DNA of 14,180 nt from NCBI GenBank assembly GCA_937950605.1, contig CALFDA010000046.1, positions 1 through 14,180 on the forward strand, read 5' to 3'. Origin of the DNA: an uncultured PS1 clade bacterium (lineage in GTDB: Bacteria; Pseudomonadota; Gammaproteobacteria; PS1; Pseudothioglobaceae). Both the position numbers and the translations under genes were made by a program. Position 1 is the first letter of the stretch; each line of letters starts with the position of its first letter. The notes beneath the pieces are model-generated. The model saw only the letters and a program-made list of their open reading frames with translations, ran no database searches and was not told where the DNA came from. Positions 1 through 6,267 of this stretch are shown here, piece after piece.

Positions 1-567
1 TAGAAAGTTGGCTATTTTGGTTTGTTCTGGTAGTGATGGTAGGTAAACCCTAATCTTTGAAAATTCACCCACAGAAACAGTAAACCTTGTGCTACCTGTA
101 GCGACTCTTGAGATTTGTCTTAAAACATTAGGAATATTGCAAAAATAGTGTGAATACAAAATATCCAATTTCACTTTTGGTCTAAATCTCATTAAATGAT
201 AACTGTAAAGCGTATCTTTTAAGTCTTCAGGGGTTACAACAGAATGTCCAATATCATCAGGGGTCTCAGAAGATGGTGTAAATAAAATATCACCTTTTTT
301 TAAATTACTACTATTTAACTGTGTTTTATTAGCTGATACTGTCATTAAGCGTTTAATAGATGAATTGTTTATATTTTCATGCTTATACACATTCATATAA
401 TTAACTAACTGTACTAATTGTTGACCCTTAACTATTTTCTTATCAACACTACTTGTTTTAAATTCACCAACATCACCTAACTTTTTCTCTTGCCAATCCC
501 CACTAAACTCGGGGAATCTTAGTTTTGGTGTTTTGCTTACTATTTTTTGGTTTGTGGTTTTGCTCAT
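1..567 (-). CDS. hsdS: Type I restriction-modification specificity subunit HsdS, N-terminal part (runs off left edge)
   Basis: Reading leftward from the ATG at 567, a frame of 189 codons stays open to the window edge. Its N-terminus contains LRFPEFSGDW, the usual opening of HsdS proteins, followed by EKKLGDVGEF. Around residues 95-110 it has KKGDILFTPSSETPDDIG, a typical target-recognition-domain motif. It ends in LPSLPEQTKIANFL, the start of the central conserved helix between the two recognition domains. So the first target-recognition domain is complete, and the central helices and second domain lie outside the window. In the family, HsdS gives sequence specificity to the HsdM methylase and HsdR translocase/nuclease. 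An AAGGA ribosome site sits about 7 bases before the ATG. No hsdM lies upstream; the next gene is divergent. Whether hsdM or hsdR lies downstream cannot be seen. The symbol is secure at family level; completeness is unknown. Confidence 0.88.
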   Translation of the reverse strand, partial: MSKTTNQKIVSKTPKLRFPEFSGDWQEKKLGDVGEFKTSSVDKKIVKGQQLVQLVNYMNVYKHENINNSSIKRLMTVSANKTQLNSSNLKKGDILFTPSSETPDDIGHSVVTPEDLKDTLYSYHLMRFRPKVKLDILYSHYFCNIPNVLRQISRVATGSTRFTVSVGEFSKIRVYLPSLPEQTKIANFL

Positions 568-932
568 TAAAAATCCTTAAAAACAATTAAAAACATCAGC
601 ATAATTATTTTATTAGTGTGTTTTTGTTTTATCATTTATTAATCGTTGTTGTTAGCTAAAAGCTATGTTGGTATTTTAGGTTTGTTTAAGCATTTGGGTA
701 AGTTATTTAATTGGGTTGGGTGGTGTGTTTGTTTTTTTACCAAAATTAAAATGTATGTCAAATAATCGTTTTTAGAATTAGAGGTGCTTGATTGGTATAA
801 TCGTGGCGGTTATGAGTCATCAAAACCAAATCACAAATACAAAATTTTGATATGGGGTACAAATAACTTATATTTTGTCGCAAGCTAGATTATTGTGAAG
901 TTATTAAGCAGATTTTTTTGGAGTAGACTAAG
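568..932. other. Intergenic region between divergent hsdS and gor
   Basis: This 365-base gap is strongly AT-rich, with several T runs on the plus strand. It carries the extended -10 promoter of gor near 796 and the gor ribosome site GGAG at 920-923. On the minus side only the hsdS ribosome site is clear; I could not identify a convincing hsdS promoter. I see no RNA gene and no coding frame with a ribosome site. Confidence 0.6.
796..801 (+). promoter_or_regulatory. Extended -10 promoter for gor
   Basis: TATAAT at 796-801 is preceded by TGG, giving the extended -10 form TGnTATAAT. The best -35 is weak (TTAGAA at 772-777, 18-base spacer), as is common with an extended -10. Transcription would start near 808, leaving a leader of about 125 bases before the ATG at 933. 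This is inferred from sequence only. Confidence 0.6.
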
Positions 933-2264
933 ATGAATAAACACTATGATATGATTGCTATTGGCGCGGGTAGTGGTGGTCTTTCGGCTGTGGAACGCGC
1001 GGCAGAGTATGGCAAAAAATGCGCTGTGATTGAGGCTAAAGCCATTGGCGGAACTTGTGTAAATGTTGGTTGTGTGCCAAAAAAATTGATGTGGTTTGCT
1101 GCTAACACAGCAAATGCAATTAACAATGCACAAGGCTTTGGTTTTGATATTGATATAAAAAATTTCTCGTGGAAAACCTTTAAGCAAGGTCGTGATAATT
1201 ATATTAATGGCATTGGCAAATGGTATGACGGCCATCTCGAGAAATTAGGCATTGATTATATTCATGGTTTTGCCAAATTGCTTGATAAAAATAGCATATC
1301 CGTAAATGGCACAATTTACACTGCCACGCATATTGTGCTTGCTCCAGGGGGTAAGCCTTCTGTGCCTGATATTGAGGGTGCAGAATATGGCATTACTTCA
1401 AATGATTTTTTTGCACTAGATGTGTTGCCCAAAAAAGTTGCGATTGTTGGCGCGGGATATGTTGGTGTAGAGCTTGCGGGTGTTTTGAATGCGTTAGGTT
1501 CTCAAGTAGAAATTTTTATTCAAGACGACAAACTGCTATATGGTTTTGATAGCATGATTCAAGATGCGCTTGAAAAAGACTATAGCGCCCACGGCATTAA
1601 AATCAACAAAGACGTTACTATTGATAAAGTGCTAGGCGATAAAACACTTATTACTAGCGAAAATCAATATGCTGGGTTTGATGCGATTATATGGGCGATT
1701 GGCAGAGTTCCGATGACTCAAAATCTTGGCTTGGAAAATGCACATATTGAGCTTGATAAATACGGTTTTATTCTCACTGATAAATTTCAAAAAACTAATA
1801 TAGACAATATTTTTGCGATAGGCGATGCCACAGGCAAAATAGCGCTTACTCCAGTTGCTATCGCCGCGGGCAGAAGGCTATCTGATAGGCTTTATAACAA
1901 CATGCCCGATCGTTATCTAAATTATGACAATATTGCTACGGTAGTGTTTAGCCATCCACCTATTGGCACAATCGGACTTAGTGAAACTAAAGCAAAAGCA
2001 AAGTTTGATGATGTAAAAATCTACAAATCTGAATTTACGCCAATGGCAGATTCGCTACTTGATTACAAAACCACCACGGCACTAAAATTGGTTTGTGTGG
2101 GTAAAGATGAAAAAATAATTGGTTGTCATATTATCGGACATGGTGCTGATGAAATGTTACAGGGCTTTGCAGTAGCGATTAAGATGGGTGCGACTAAAAA
2201 ACAATTTGACGATACTGTGGCAATTCACCCAACCAGTGCCGAAGAATTAGTGACACTTCGTTAA
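933..2264 (+). CDS. gor: Glutathione-disulfide reductase family flavoenzyme, possibly NADH-dependent (glutathione amide reductase-like)
   Basis: This 443-residue cytoplasmic enzyme aligns along its whole length with E. coli Gor (450 residues). The FAD motif GAGSGG is at residues 11-16, and the redox disulfide is C42/C47 in GGTCVNVGCVPKK. The second Rossmann fold is GAGYVG at 173-178, the second FAD motif IFAIGDATG is at 293-301, and the dimer-interface catalytic pair is H432/E437 in HPTSAEE. The family reduces oxidised glutathione with NADPH. Here the residues that hold the NADPH 2'-phosphate in E. coli (R198 and R204) align without gaps to Q197 and Y203. The segment reads IFIQDDKLLYGFD, and the E. 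coli alanine in GxGxxA is glycine. Those changes point to NADH, as in the glutathione amide reductase of purple sulfur bacteria; this is my inference. GGAG at 920-923 supports the start. The gene is monocistronic, with its own promoter and terminator. Confidence 0.93.
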   Translation: MNKHYDMIAIGAGSGGLSAVERAAEYGKKCAVIEAKAIGGTCVNVGCVPKKLMWFAANTANAINNAQGFGFDIDIKNFSWKTFKQGRDNYINGIGKWYDGHLEKLGIDYIHGFAKLLDKNSISVNGTIYTATHIVLAPGGKPSVPDIEGAEYGITSNDFFALDVLPKKVAIVGAGYVGVELAGVLNALGSQVEIFIQDDKLLYGFDSMIQDALEKDYSAHGIKINKDVTIDKVLGDKTLITSENQYAGFDAIIWAIGRVPMTQNLGLENAHIELDKYGFILTDKFQKTNIDNIFAIGDATGKIALTPVAIAAGRRLSDRLYNNMPDRYLNYDNIATVVFSHPPIGTIGLSETKAKAKFDDVKIYKSEFTPMADSLLDYKTTTALKLVCVGKDEKIIGCHIIGHGADEMLQGFAVAIKMGATKKQFDDTVAIHPTSAEELVTLR

Positions 2265-2300
2265 GGCGTTATTTTTTCTTATATTTGGATTTTAGATAAT

Positions 2301-2337
2301 ACTTAATCGAGTTGTGATGTGGGGTTAAGTGTTTTTT
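2301..2337 (+). terminator. Rho-independent terminator after gor
   Basis: ACTTAATC at 2301-2308 pairs with GGTTAAGT at 2323-2330 (8 pairs, one G-U) around a 14-base loop. It is followed at once by GTTTTTT. It lies 37 bases after the gor stop, between gor and the converging nuclease gene. Confidence 0.6.
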
Positions 2338-2353
2338 AAAACAACAAAATAAC

Positions 2354-2845
2354 CTAGTTATGATTGTTTCGCCTTTTTGGGTTTTTCTTACGCCATTTAT
2401 AGGGTTGAATCGGTGGTTTGTAAAAACCCCAAAACCCCAGTTTTTTGGATTTGGCAAGTGTCTCTTCTTGGCGATATATGTTTTTGTAAGAATACGCCAT
2501 ACCTTGTGCAACCATTAGTTTAGCAATATCAATATCGCCTTTGTGAACACGCACCAAGATACGATTATAATGGTCAAACGCAACAGGTTTGATTAAGAGT
2601 TTTCCAGAAGTGGTTTTGAGCAATTTTTTTAGATGTGCTTTAGACTCTCGCCCACAATCAACAATTTGGTGTTGTGTTTTTTTACAAGTTTGCTTAATTT
2701 CTGGTGCGTCAATACCATAAATACGCATTTGCATACTAATGCTATCGCCATCAACAATATATAGTGTTTTTTCGCTATTTAACGTAAAGTCGCTTAATGC
2801 CAAGGTTTGGCTAATAAGCAATACATAGAAAATCACAAATTTCAT
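2354..2845 (-). CDS. Secreted staphylococcal-nuclease-like (TNase) endonuclease
   Basis: The protein has 163 residues. It starts with a short hydrophobic segment (residues 2-17, FVIFYVLLISQTLALS) that looks like a signal peptide or membrane anchor, so it probably acts outside the cytoplasm. The rest is a single SNase/TNase fold. VDGDSI (31-36) carries the calcium-ligand-type D34, RIYGIDAPE (41-49) gives R41, D46 and E49, and DHYNRILVRV gives R95. These match D21, R35, D40, E43 and R87 of staphylococcal nuclease, so the active site looks intact. C54 and C64 could form a disulfide. The C-terminus is short and very basic. Family members are calcium-dependent phosphodiesterases cutting DNA and RNA; nutrient scavenging or competitor-DNA degradation is inference. 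It converges on gor and diverges from hisI across a 45-base gap. Confidence 0.87.
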   Translation of the reverse strand: MKFVIFYVLLISQTLALSDFTLNSEKTLYIVDGDSISMQMRIYGIDAPEIKQTCKKTQHQIVDCGRESKAHLKKLLKTTSGKLLIKPVAFDHYNRILVRVHKGDIDIAKLMVAQGMAYSYKNIYRQEETLAKSKKLGFWGFYKPPIQPYKWRKKNPKRRNNHN

Positions 2846-2879
2846 AATATTAAAGCGGTAAAATCAACTATTTTATCAA

Positions 2880-2885
2880 TATAAT
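2880..2885 (+). promoter_or_regulatory. Candidate -10 box of the hisI-hisE-tatA-tatB cluster (possibly leaderless)
   Basis: A perfect TATAAT lies only 5 bases before the ATG at 2891, so transcription from it would begin at or next to the start codon. No good -35 is visible, and the nuclease gene diverges 45 bases away. It is sequence inference only. Confidence 0.4.
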
Positions 2886-2890
2886 TGAGA

Positions 2891-3265
2891 ATGTTAGAGC
2901 AAATTAGGTTTGATGAGCAAGGCTTGATTCCAGCAATTGCCCAAGACTTCGAAACGCAAGAGGTTTTGATGTTTGCATGGATGAATAAAGCAGCTTTGTC
3001 GCTAACTATTGAAAAACAACAAGCGGTTTATTATTCTCGCACGCGTAAAAAAATATGGTTTAAAGGTGAAGAATCAGGGCACACACAATTTATCAAAGGC
3101 ATTTACACAGATTGTGATAACGATGTTATTTTGCTTAAAGTAAGGCAAATAGGCGGTATTGCCTGCCACACAGGCAGAAAATCTTGTTTTTTTCAAAAAC
3201 TAGAAAAAAACACTTGGAAAAATATAAGTTGTGTATTAAAAGATCCAAAAGAAATTTATGAATGA
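2891..3265 (+). CDS. hisI: Phosphoribosyl-AMP cyclohydrolase (stand-alone HisI)
   Basis: HisI opens the purine ring of phosphoribosyl-AMP, the third step of histidine synthesis, in the cytoplasm. The 124-residue protein is the single-domain form, not the HisIE fusion of E. coli. Family signatures are clear: WMNKAAL (30-36), YYSRTRKKIWFKGEESGH (47-64), DCDND (74-78, magnesium and zinc ligands including C75), and GGIACHTGRKSCFF (88-101, zinc ligands C92 and C99). I chose the ATG at 2891 because the product then begins MLEQIRFDEQG, like its relatives. A TTG two codons earlier is the only alternative, since an in-frame stop at 2882-2884 precedes it. Neither start has a ribosome site. The gene overlaps hisE by 8 bases. 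Confidence 0.94.
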   Translation: MLEQIRFDEQGLIPAIAQDFETQEVLMFAWMNKAALSLTIEKQQAVYYSRTRKKIWFKGEESGHTQFIKGIYTDCDNDVILLKVRQIGGIACHTGRKSCFFQKLEKNTWKNISCVLKDPKEIYE

Positions 3266-3587
3266 TATTTTGCAACAGTTAGAAACAGTATTAGAGCAAC
3301 GCAAACATTCAGACGCAAGATCCTCTTATGTTGCATCTTTATATGCCAAAGGTTTGGACGAAATTTTAAAAAAAATTGGCGAAGAGGCTGTGGAAGTGAT
3401 TATGGCCGCTAAAGATGCACAATATAATGAAGAGCAAGAAAGAATCATTCATGAGGTAGCTGATTTATGGTTTCACACCTTAGTATTATTACGCCATAAA
3501 GACATTGAAATCGCTAAAATAGCAGAACAGTTACACAAACGATTTGGCTTATCTGGGCTACAAGAAAAAGCCAACAGAAATAAATAA
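3258..3587 (+). CDS. hisE: Phosphoribosyl-ATP pyrophosphatase
   Basis: HisE removes pyrophosphate from phosphoribosyl-ATP, the second step of histidine synthesis, and feeds HisI. The 109-residue protein is an all-alpha MazG-like fold. The metal-binding pattern is present: GEEAVEV (41-47, E42/E43/E46) and HEVADLWFH (65-73, E66/D69). Length matches the stand-alone family. Its start lies inside the end of hisI, 8 bases overlapping, which suggests translational coupling. tatA starts 13 bases after its stop. Confidence 0.94.
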   Translation: MNDILQQLETVLEQRKHSDARSSYVASLYAKGLDEILKKIGEEAVEVIMAAKDAQYNEEQERIIHEVADLWFHTLVLLRHKDIEIAKIAEQLHKRFGLSGLQEKANRNK

Positions 3588-3600
3588 CACGGGAGGGGTT

Positions 3601-3816
3601 ATGGTACCAGGACCATTTGAGTTGATTATTATCCTAATCATTGTATTGTTGCTTTTTGGTGGCAAACGCTTAAAAAATATTGGTAGTGACCTGGGTGGTG
3701 CTATCAAAGGTTTTAGAAAATCAATGAAAGAAGGCGAAAATGACAAACTTGATAACAAAAAAGATGCTGTTATTGATGCCAAAGTCATTAAAGAAGAAAA
3801 ACAAACAACTAAATAA
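3601..3816 (+). CDS. tatA: Sec-independent (twin-arginine) protein translocase subunit TatA
   Basis: TatA oligomers form the pore-like part of the Tat system, which exports folded proteins with twin-arginine signal peptides across the inner membrane. The 71-residue product has the family layout. A short N-terminus (MVPGPFE) precedes a single membrane helix (about 7-20, LIIILIIVLLLFGG). The hinge and amphipathic helix KRLKNIGSDLGGAIKGFRK (22-40) follow, then a charged, disordered tail. I chose the ATG at 3601 because GGGAGGGG at 3591-3598 is directly upstream and the product matches TatA there. A start at 3544 would add a non-homologous extension overlapping hisE. The order hisI-hisE-tatA-tatB is also found in other Gammaproteobacteria. 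Confidence 0.95.
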   Translation: MVPGPFELIIILIIVLLLFGGKRLKNIGSDLGGAIKGFRKSMKEGENDKLDNKKDAVIDAKVIKEEKQTTK

Positions 3817-3825
3817 CACACGATT

Positions 3826-4131
3826 ATGTTTGATATTGGTTTTTGGGAGTTTGCTTTAATTGGCATTATCACATTGATTGTGGTTGGACCTGAAAGAATG
3901 CCCGAAATAGCCAAGACTGCTGGTCGTTATATTGGCAAAGCCAAAAGGTTTATTGCCAAAATTCAAGAAGACATTAATGATGAAATTGAGGCTGATAAAC
4001 TCAAATCTCACTTAGATTTAACAGATAAAGACTCTAATATTGTTGAGATTGTCGATGAAACTAAAGAATCTATTGACAAAATCAAACAAGATGTCAATAA
4101 AATAGTTAATTTTAAATCACCACAAAAATAA
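3826..4131 (+). CDS. tatB: Sec-independent protein translocase subunit TatB
   Basis: TatB binds TatC and receives the signal peptide before TatA is recruited. The 101-residue protein starts MFDIGFWEFALIG, with the acidic residue E8 typical of TatB at the start of the membrane helix (about 5-20). GPERMPE (21-27) forms the hinge, followed by an amphipathic helix and a long, charged, probably coiled C-terminal tail. It lies 9 bases after tatA with little ribosome-site signal (ACACACGATT), so it may depend on translation of tatA. In many Gammaproteobacteria tatC follows directly, but here no tatC-like frame exists downstream or anywhere else in the window. Confidence 0.93.
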   Translation: MFDIGFWEFALIGIITLIVVGPERMPEIAKTAGRYIGKAKRFIAKIQEDINDEIEADKLKSHLDLTDKDSNIVEIVDETKESIDKIKQDVNKIVNFKSPQK

Positions 4132-4136
4132 TTTGC

Positions 4137-4142
4137 TATAAT
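4137..4142 (+). promoter_or_regulatory. Extended -10 promoter just after tatB
   Basis: TGCTATAAT at 4134-4142 is a perfect extended -10 element only a few bases after the tatB stop. The predicted start is near 4149, ahead of a structured stretch that ends in a terminator-like hairpin. The -35 match is poor. Confidence 0.5.
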
Positions 4143-4148
4143 CTCTAG

Positions 4149-4271
4149 CCAAGAATTTCTTGACTTAGTGTAGTGCTTGTACCTTGGAATAGATACAATA
4201 CCTAAAACGGTTAGGGTTTTCTAGAGAAAATTCGGGGTATTGAGGCGAGCGTTGCGTTGCCTGCGATTTTT
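4149..4271 (+). ncRNA. Candidate small structured RNA or attenuator between tatB and the small genes
   Basis: From the predicted start near 4149, about 123 bases contain no good coding frame but several exact pairings. CCAAG (4149-4153) can pair with CTTGG (4183-4187). CAATACC (4196-4202) can pair with GGTATTG (4236-4242). The hairpin TTTTC-TAGA-GAAAA (4217-4230) sits inside that pair. A final hairpin followed by TTTTT ends at 4271. I do not recognise a known family: the sequence lacks the 4.5S RNA core and does not look like 6S or RNase P. It could equally be a leader controlling the two small genes that follow, or just the tat operon terminator with chance folding around it. Confidence 0.35.
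4243..4271 (+). terminator. Rho-independent terminator-like hairpin after tatAB / candidate RNA
   Basis: AGGCGA (4243-4248) pairs with TTGCCT (4257-4262), including one G-U pair, around an 8-base loop. It is followed by GCGA and TTTTT at 4267-4271. It could end both the tat cluster and the short transcript from 4149. Confidence 0.45.
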
Positions 4272-4344
4272 GTAATCATTGAACCAATCATGTTTTTTCT
4301 TGTTCTTTATATAAACTTTTATAAAAAGTACAGGAGAGGTTCAC

Positions 4345-4536
4345 ATGAATAAAACTAACATTAATAACCCTAATAACGACTCTTATTGGCAAGCAAGAGA
4401 TTATCCCAAAAGACCCAAGAATTGGAAAAAATTAATTTCCAAAGAAAGCAATAGGCAGAAAAATAGGAGAAAATACTTATTCAGATTCGGGTTTAATGAT
4501 GATGGGCTTGGACCTCTGTACAAAGCTGATTATTAA
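4345..4536 (+). CDS. Small basic protein of unknown function
   Basis: A 63-residue frame begins at an ATG preceded by a very good ribosome site, AGGAGAGG at 4332-4339. The product is soluble and rich in Asn, Lys and Arg. It opens with NINNPNNDSYWQARDYPKRP, has a strongly basic middle (SKESNRQKNRRK) and ends in aromatic and glycine-rich FRFGFNDDGLGPLY. No membrane segment or signal peptide is seen. I do not recognise the family. The basic stretch would suit nucleic-acid binding, but that is only suggestive. It lies 18 bases before the next small gene with the same orientation, so the two look like one unit. They sit where tatC would be expected. A real gene is likely because of the ribosome site and spacing. 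Confidence 0.6.
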   Translation: MNKTNINNPNNDSYWQARDYPKRPKNWKKLISKESNRQKNRRKYLFRFGFNDDGLGPLYKADY

Positions 4537-4554
4537 TTTTTTGAGGTTATTGTT

Positions 4555-4833
4555 ATGAGTTGTTGCACAGGTAAAAATGGTAAGCCGAAAAAGTCATATT
4601 CAAGCGAGGTTGAAGCAAATCGACAAAAACAGATTCTTGAAAAACAAGGGAATGTTAATCTTATTGTCTATAAGTGTAATAGAGAAAAACACAGGTGGCA
4701 TTTGGCTTCTAGCATTGAAAGTAGTTCTGCTTTGGAAAATAGTTCTGTATCTACATCTAAAGGAATAAAAATTACGATTGCTAAAATGTTAAAACCAGAA
4801 ATGCTTAATCAACTTAGAAAGCAGATTAAATAA
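4555..4833 (+). CDS. Small Cys/His protein of unknown function (possible metal-binding ribbon)
   Basis: The frame encodes 92 residues. GAGG at 4542-4545 is a plausible ribosome site 9 bases before the ATG. The N-terminal half has the spacing C3-C4, a SYSSEVEA segment (14-21), a helix, then VYKCNREKHRWHLAS (38-52) with C41, H46 and H49. This resembles the small bacterial pattern 'Cys...Y-x-S-x-x-E-A...Y-x-C...W-H-L', often thought to be a zinc ribbon. Here the last cysteine of the usual C-x-x-C is absent. Residues 53-68 are a Ser-rich linker, and 70-92 could form a basic amphipathic helix. Function is unknown. It probably forms an operon with the 63-residue gene upstream and ends before a terminator-like hairpin. 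Confidence 0.65.
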   Translation: MSCCTGKNGKPKKSYSSEVEANRQKQILEKQGNVNLIVYKCNREKHRWHLASSIESSSALENSSVSTSKGIKITIAKMLKPEMLNQLRKQIK

Positions 4834-4859
4834 CAGGTGTTTTTAGTTGTTGTAAGCGG

Positions 4860-4896
4860 TGCTTTGCACACAGAGGTTTCTGCGTAGCATTTCTTT
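4860..4896 (+). terminator. Terminator-like hairpin after the small gene pair
   Basis: TGCT (4860-4863) pairs with AGCA (4886-4889), and inside it CAGA-GGTT-TCTG forms a second stem. It is followed by TTTCTTT. The stem is interrupted, so strength is uncertain. Confidence 0.35.
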
Positions 4897-4974
4897 AAAC
4901 TAGCGATTAAGCATAGGCAATACTATGTGACTTTATTGAGTGTAAGAAATAACAAAGCGGTAAAAAGGACGCCG

Positions 4975-6267
4975 TTATTTAATACGATAGCGGGCTGAGT
5001 GTGCATGCGCTGGCAATCCCTCACTATCAGCTAAAGTTGCGGCAATTTCACCTAATGTATTCGCACCCTGATCTGATACCATAATAAGACTTGATTTTTT
5101 TTGGAAGTCGTATACACCAAGTGGCGACGAAAAACGCGCTGTGCCAGAAGTTGGTAGAACATGATTTGGTCCCGCGCAATAATCCCCTAAGGCTTCACAA
5201 GTATTTCTACCCATAAAAATTGCACCCGCATGTTTAATATCATTTAATATATCTTTAGGATACTCGACAGAAAGCTCTAAATGCTCGGGTGCAACTCGAT
5301 TACAAATTGTAATGGCTTCGTTTATATCCTTGGTTTGAATAAGAGCACCACGGTTTTTAAGTGCTTTGGCTATAATATTTTTTCTATCCATTGTTGGTAA
5401 AAGTTTGGCAATGCTTGCCTCTACTTGATTGATAAAATCAGCATCTGGACAAAGTAAAATGGATTGTGCATCTTCATCATGTTCGGCTTGTGAAAATAAA
5501 TCCATTGCAATCCAATCAGGATTAGTTTTACCATCACAGATAATGAGTATTTCGCTTGGACCAGCAATCATATCAATGCCCACTTGCCCAAATACCGCGC
5601 GTTTAGCAGTTGCTACATAAATGTTGCCAGGCCCTACGATTTTATCGACCTTTGACAATGTTTGCGTACCATAAGCGAGAGCTGCCACAGCTTGCGCGCC
5701 ACCAATGGTATAAACACTATCAACACCTGAAAGATGAGCGGCTGCTAGTACCAATGGATTGACAATACCATTAGGCGTTGGCACTACCATAATCAACTCT
5801 TTGACACCAGCAACTTTAGCAGGGATAGCATTCATTAATACAGAAGAAGGGTAAGTTGCTTTGCCGCCGGGTACATACAAACCAACACGATCAAGTGGGG
5901 TGATTTTTTGTCCGAGCATCGTGCCGTCTGCTTCTGTGTAAGTCCAACTATCTTGCTTTTGTCGCTGATGGTAAAGACGCACTCTGTTTGCTGCAACCTG
6001 TAATGCGGTTTTGGTTTTATCGTCTAAATTATCAAAAGCGTGCTTTAGTGTTTTTATGCTAATAGTTAAATCTTTCATACTGCTAGCATTAACGCCATCA
6101 AACTTAATGCTATAATCAATCAACGCTGTATCACCATGCGCTTTAACATTAGCAATAATGGCATCAACTGTATCGCTAACTTCTGTGTTTGCAATACTTT
6201 CCCAAGCCAAAAGATTTGAGAGTTTGTCTTGAAAATAAGGTTGTGTTGAGTTAAGTTTTGTTATCAT
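4975..6267 (-). CDS. hisD: Histidinol dehydrogenase
   Basis: HisD oxidises L-histidinol to L-histidine in two NAD-dependent steps, the end of the pathway. The 430-residue length is normal. The signature IDMIAGPSEILI is at 231-242. The zinc ligands of the E. coli enzyme have counterparts here: Q260 and H263 in SQAEHDED, D362 in LGDYCAG, and H421 in GLPAH. The catalytic pair is E328/H329 in APEHLEL. Start and stop of the neighbouring hisG overlap as ATGA at 6264-6267, so translation is probably coupled. hisD is the last gene of the ribH-nusB-hisG-hisD unit. The often-adjacent hisC is not present here. No clear terminator is seen on this strand after the stop. Confidence 0.97.
   Translation of the reverse strand: MITKLNSTQPYFQDKLSNLLAWESIANTEVSDTVDAIIANVKAHGDTALIDYSIKFDGVNASSMKDLTISIKTLKHAFDNLDDKTKTALQVAANRVRLYHQRQKQDSWTYTEADGTMLGQKITPLDRVGLYVPGGKATYPSSVLMNAIPAKVAGVKELIMVVPTPNGIVNPLVLAAAHLSGVDSVYTIGGAQAVAALAYGTQTLSKVDKIVGPGNIYVATAKRAVFGQVGIDMIAGPSEILIICDGKTNPDWIAMDLFSQAEHDEDAQSILLCPDADFINQVEASIAKLLPTMDRKNIIAKALKNRGALIQTKDINEAITICNRVAPEHLELSVEYPKDILNDIKHAGAIFMGRNTCEALGDYCAGPNHVLPTSGTARFSSPLGVYDFQKKSSLIMVSDQGANTLGEIAATLADSEGLPAHAHSARYRIK

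Noticed and set aside
885..1235. Long minus-strand open frame opposite gor
   Set aside because: It mirrors the coding bias of gor, has no ribosome site and resembles no family.
3544..3600. Earlier start for tatA giving a 19-residue extension
   Set aside because: It overlaps hisE, has no ribosome site and lacks family similarity; the ATG at 3601 has GGGAGGGG directly upstream.
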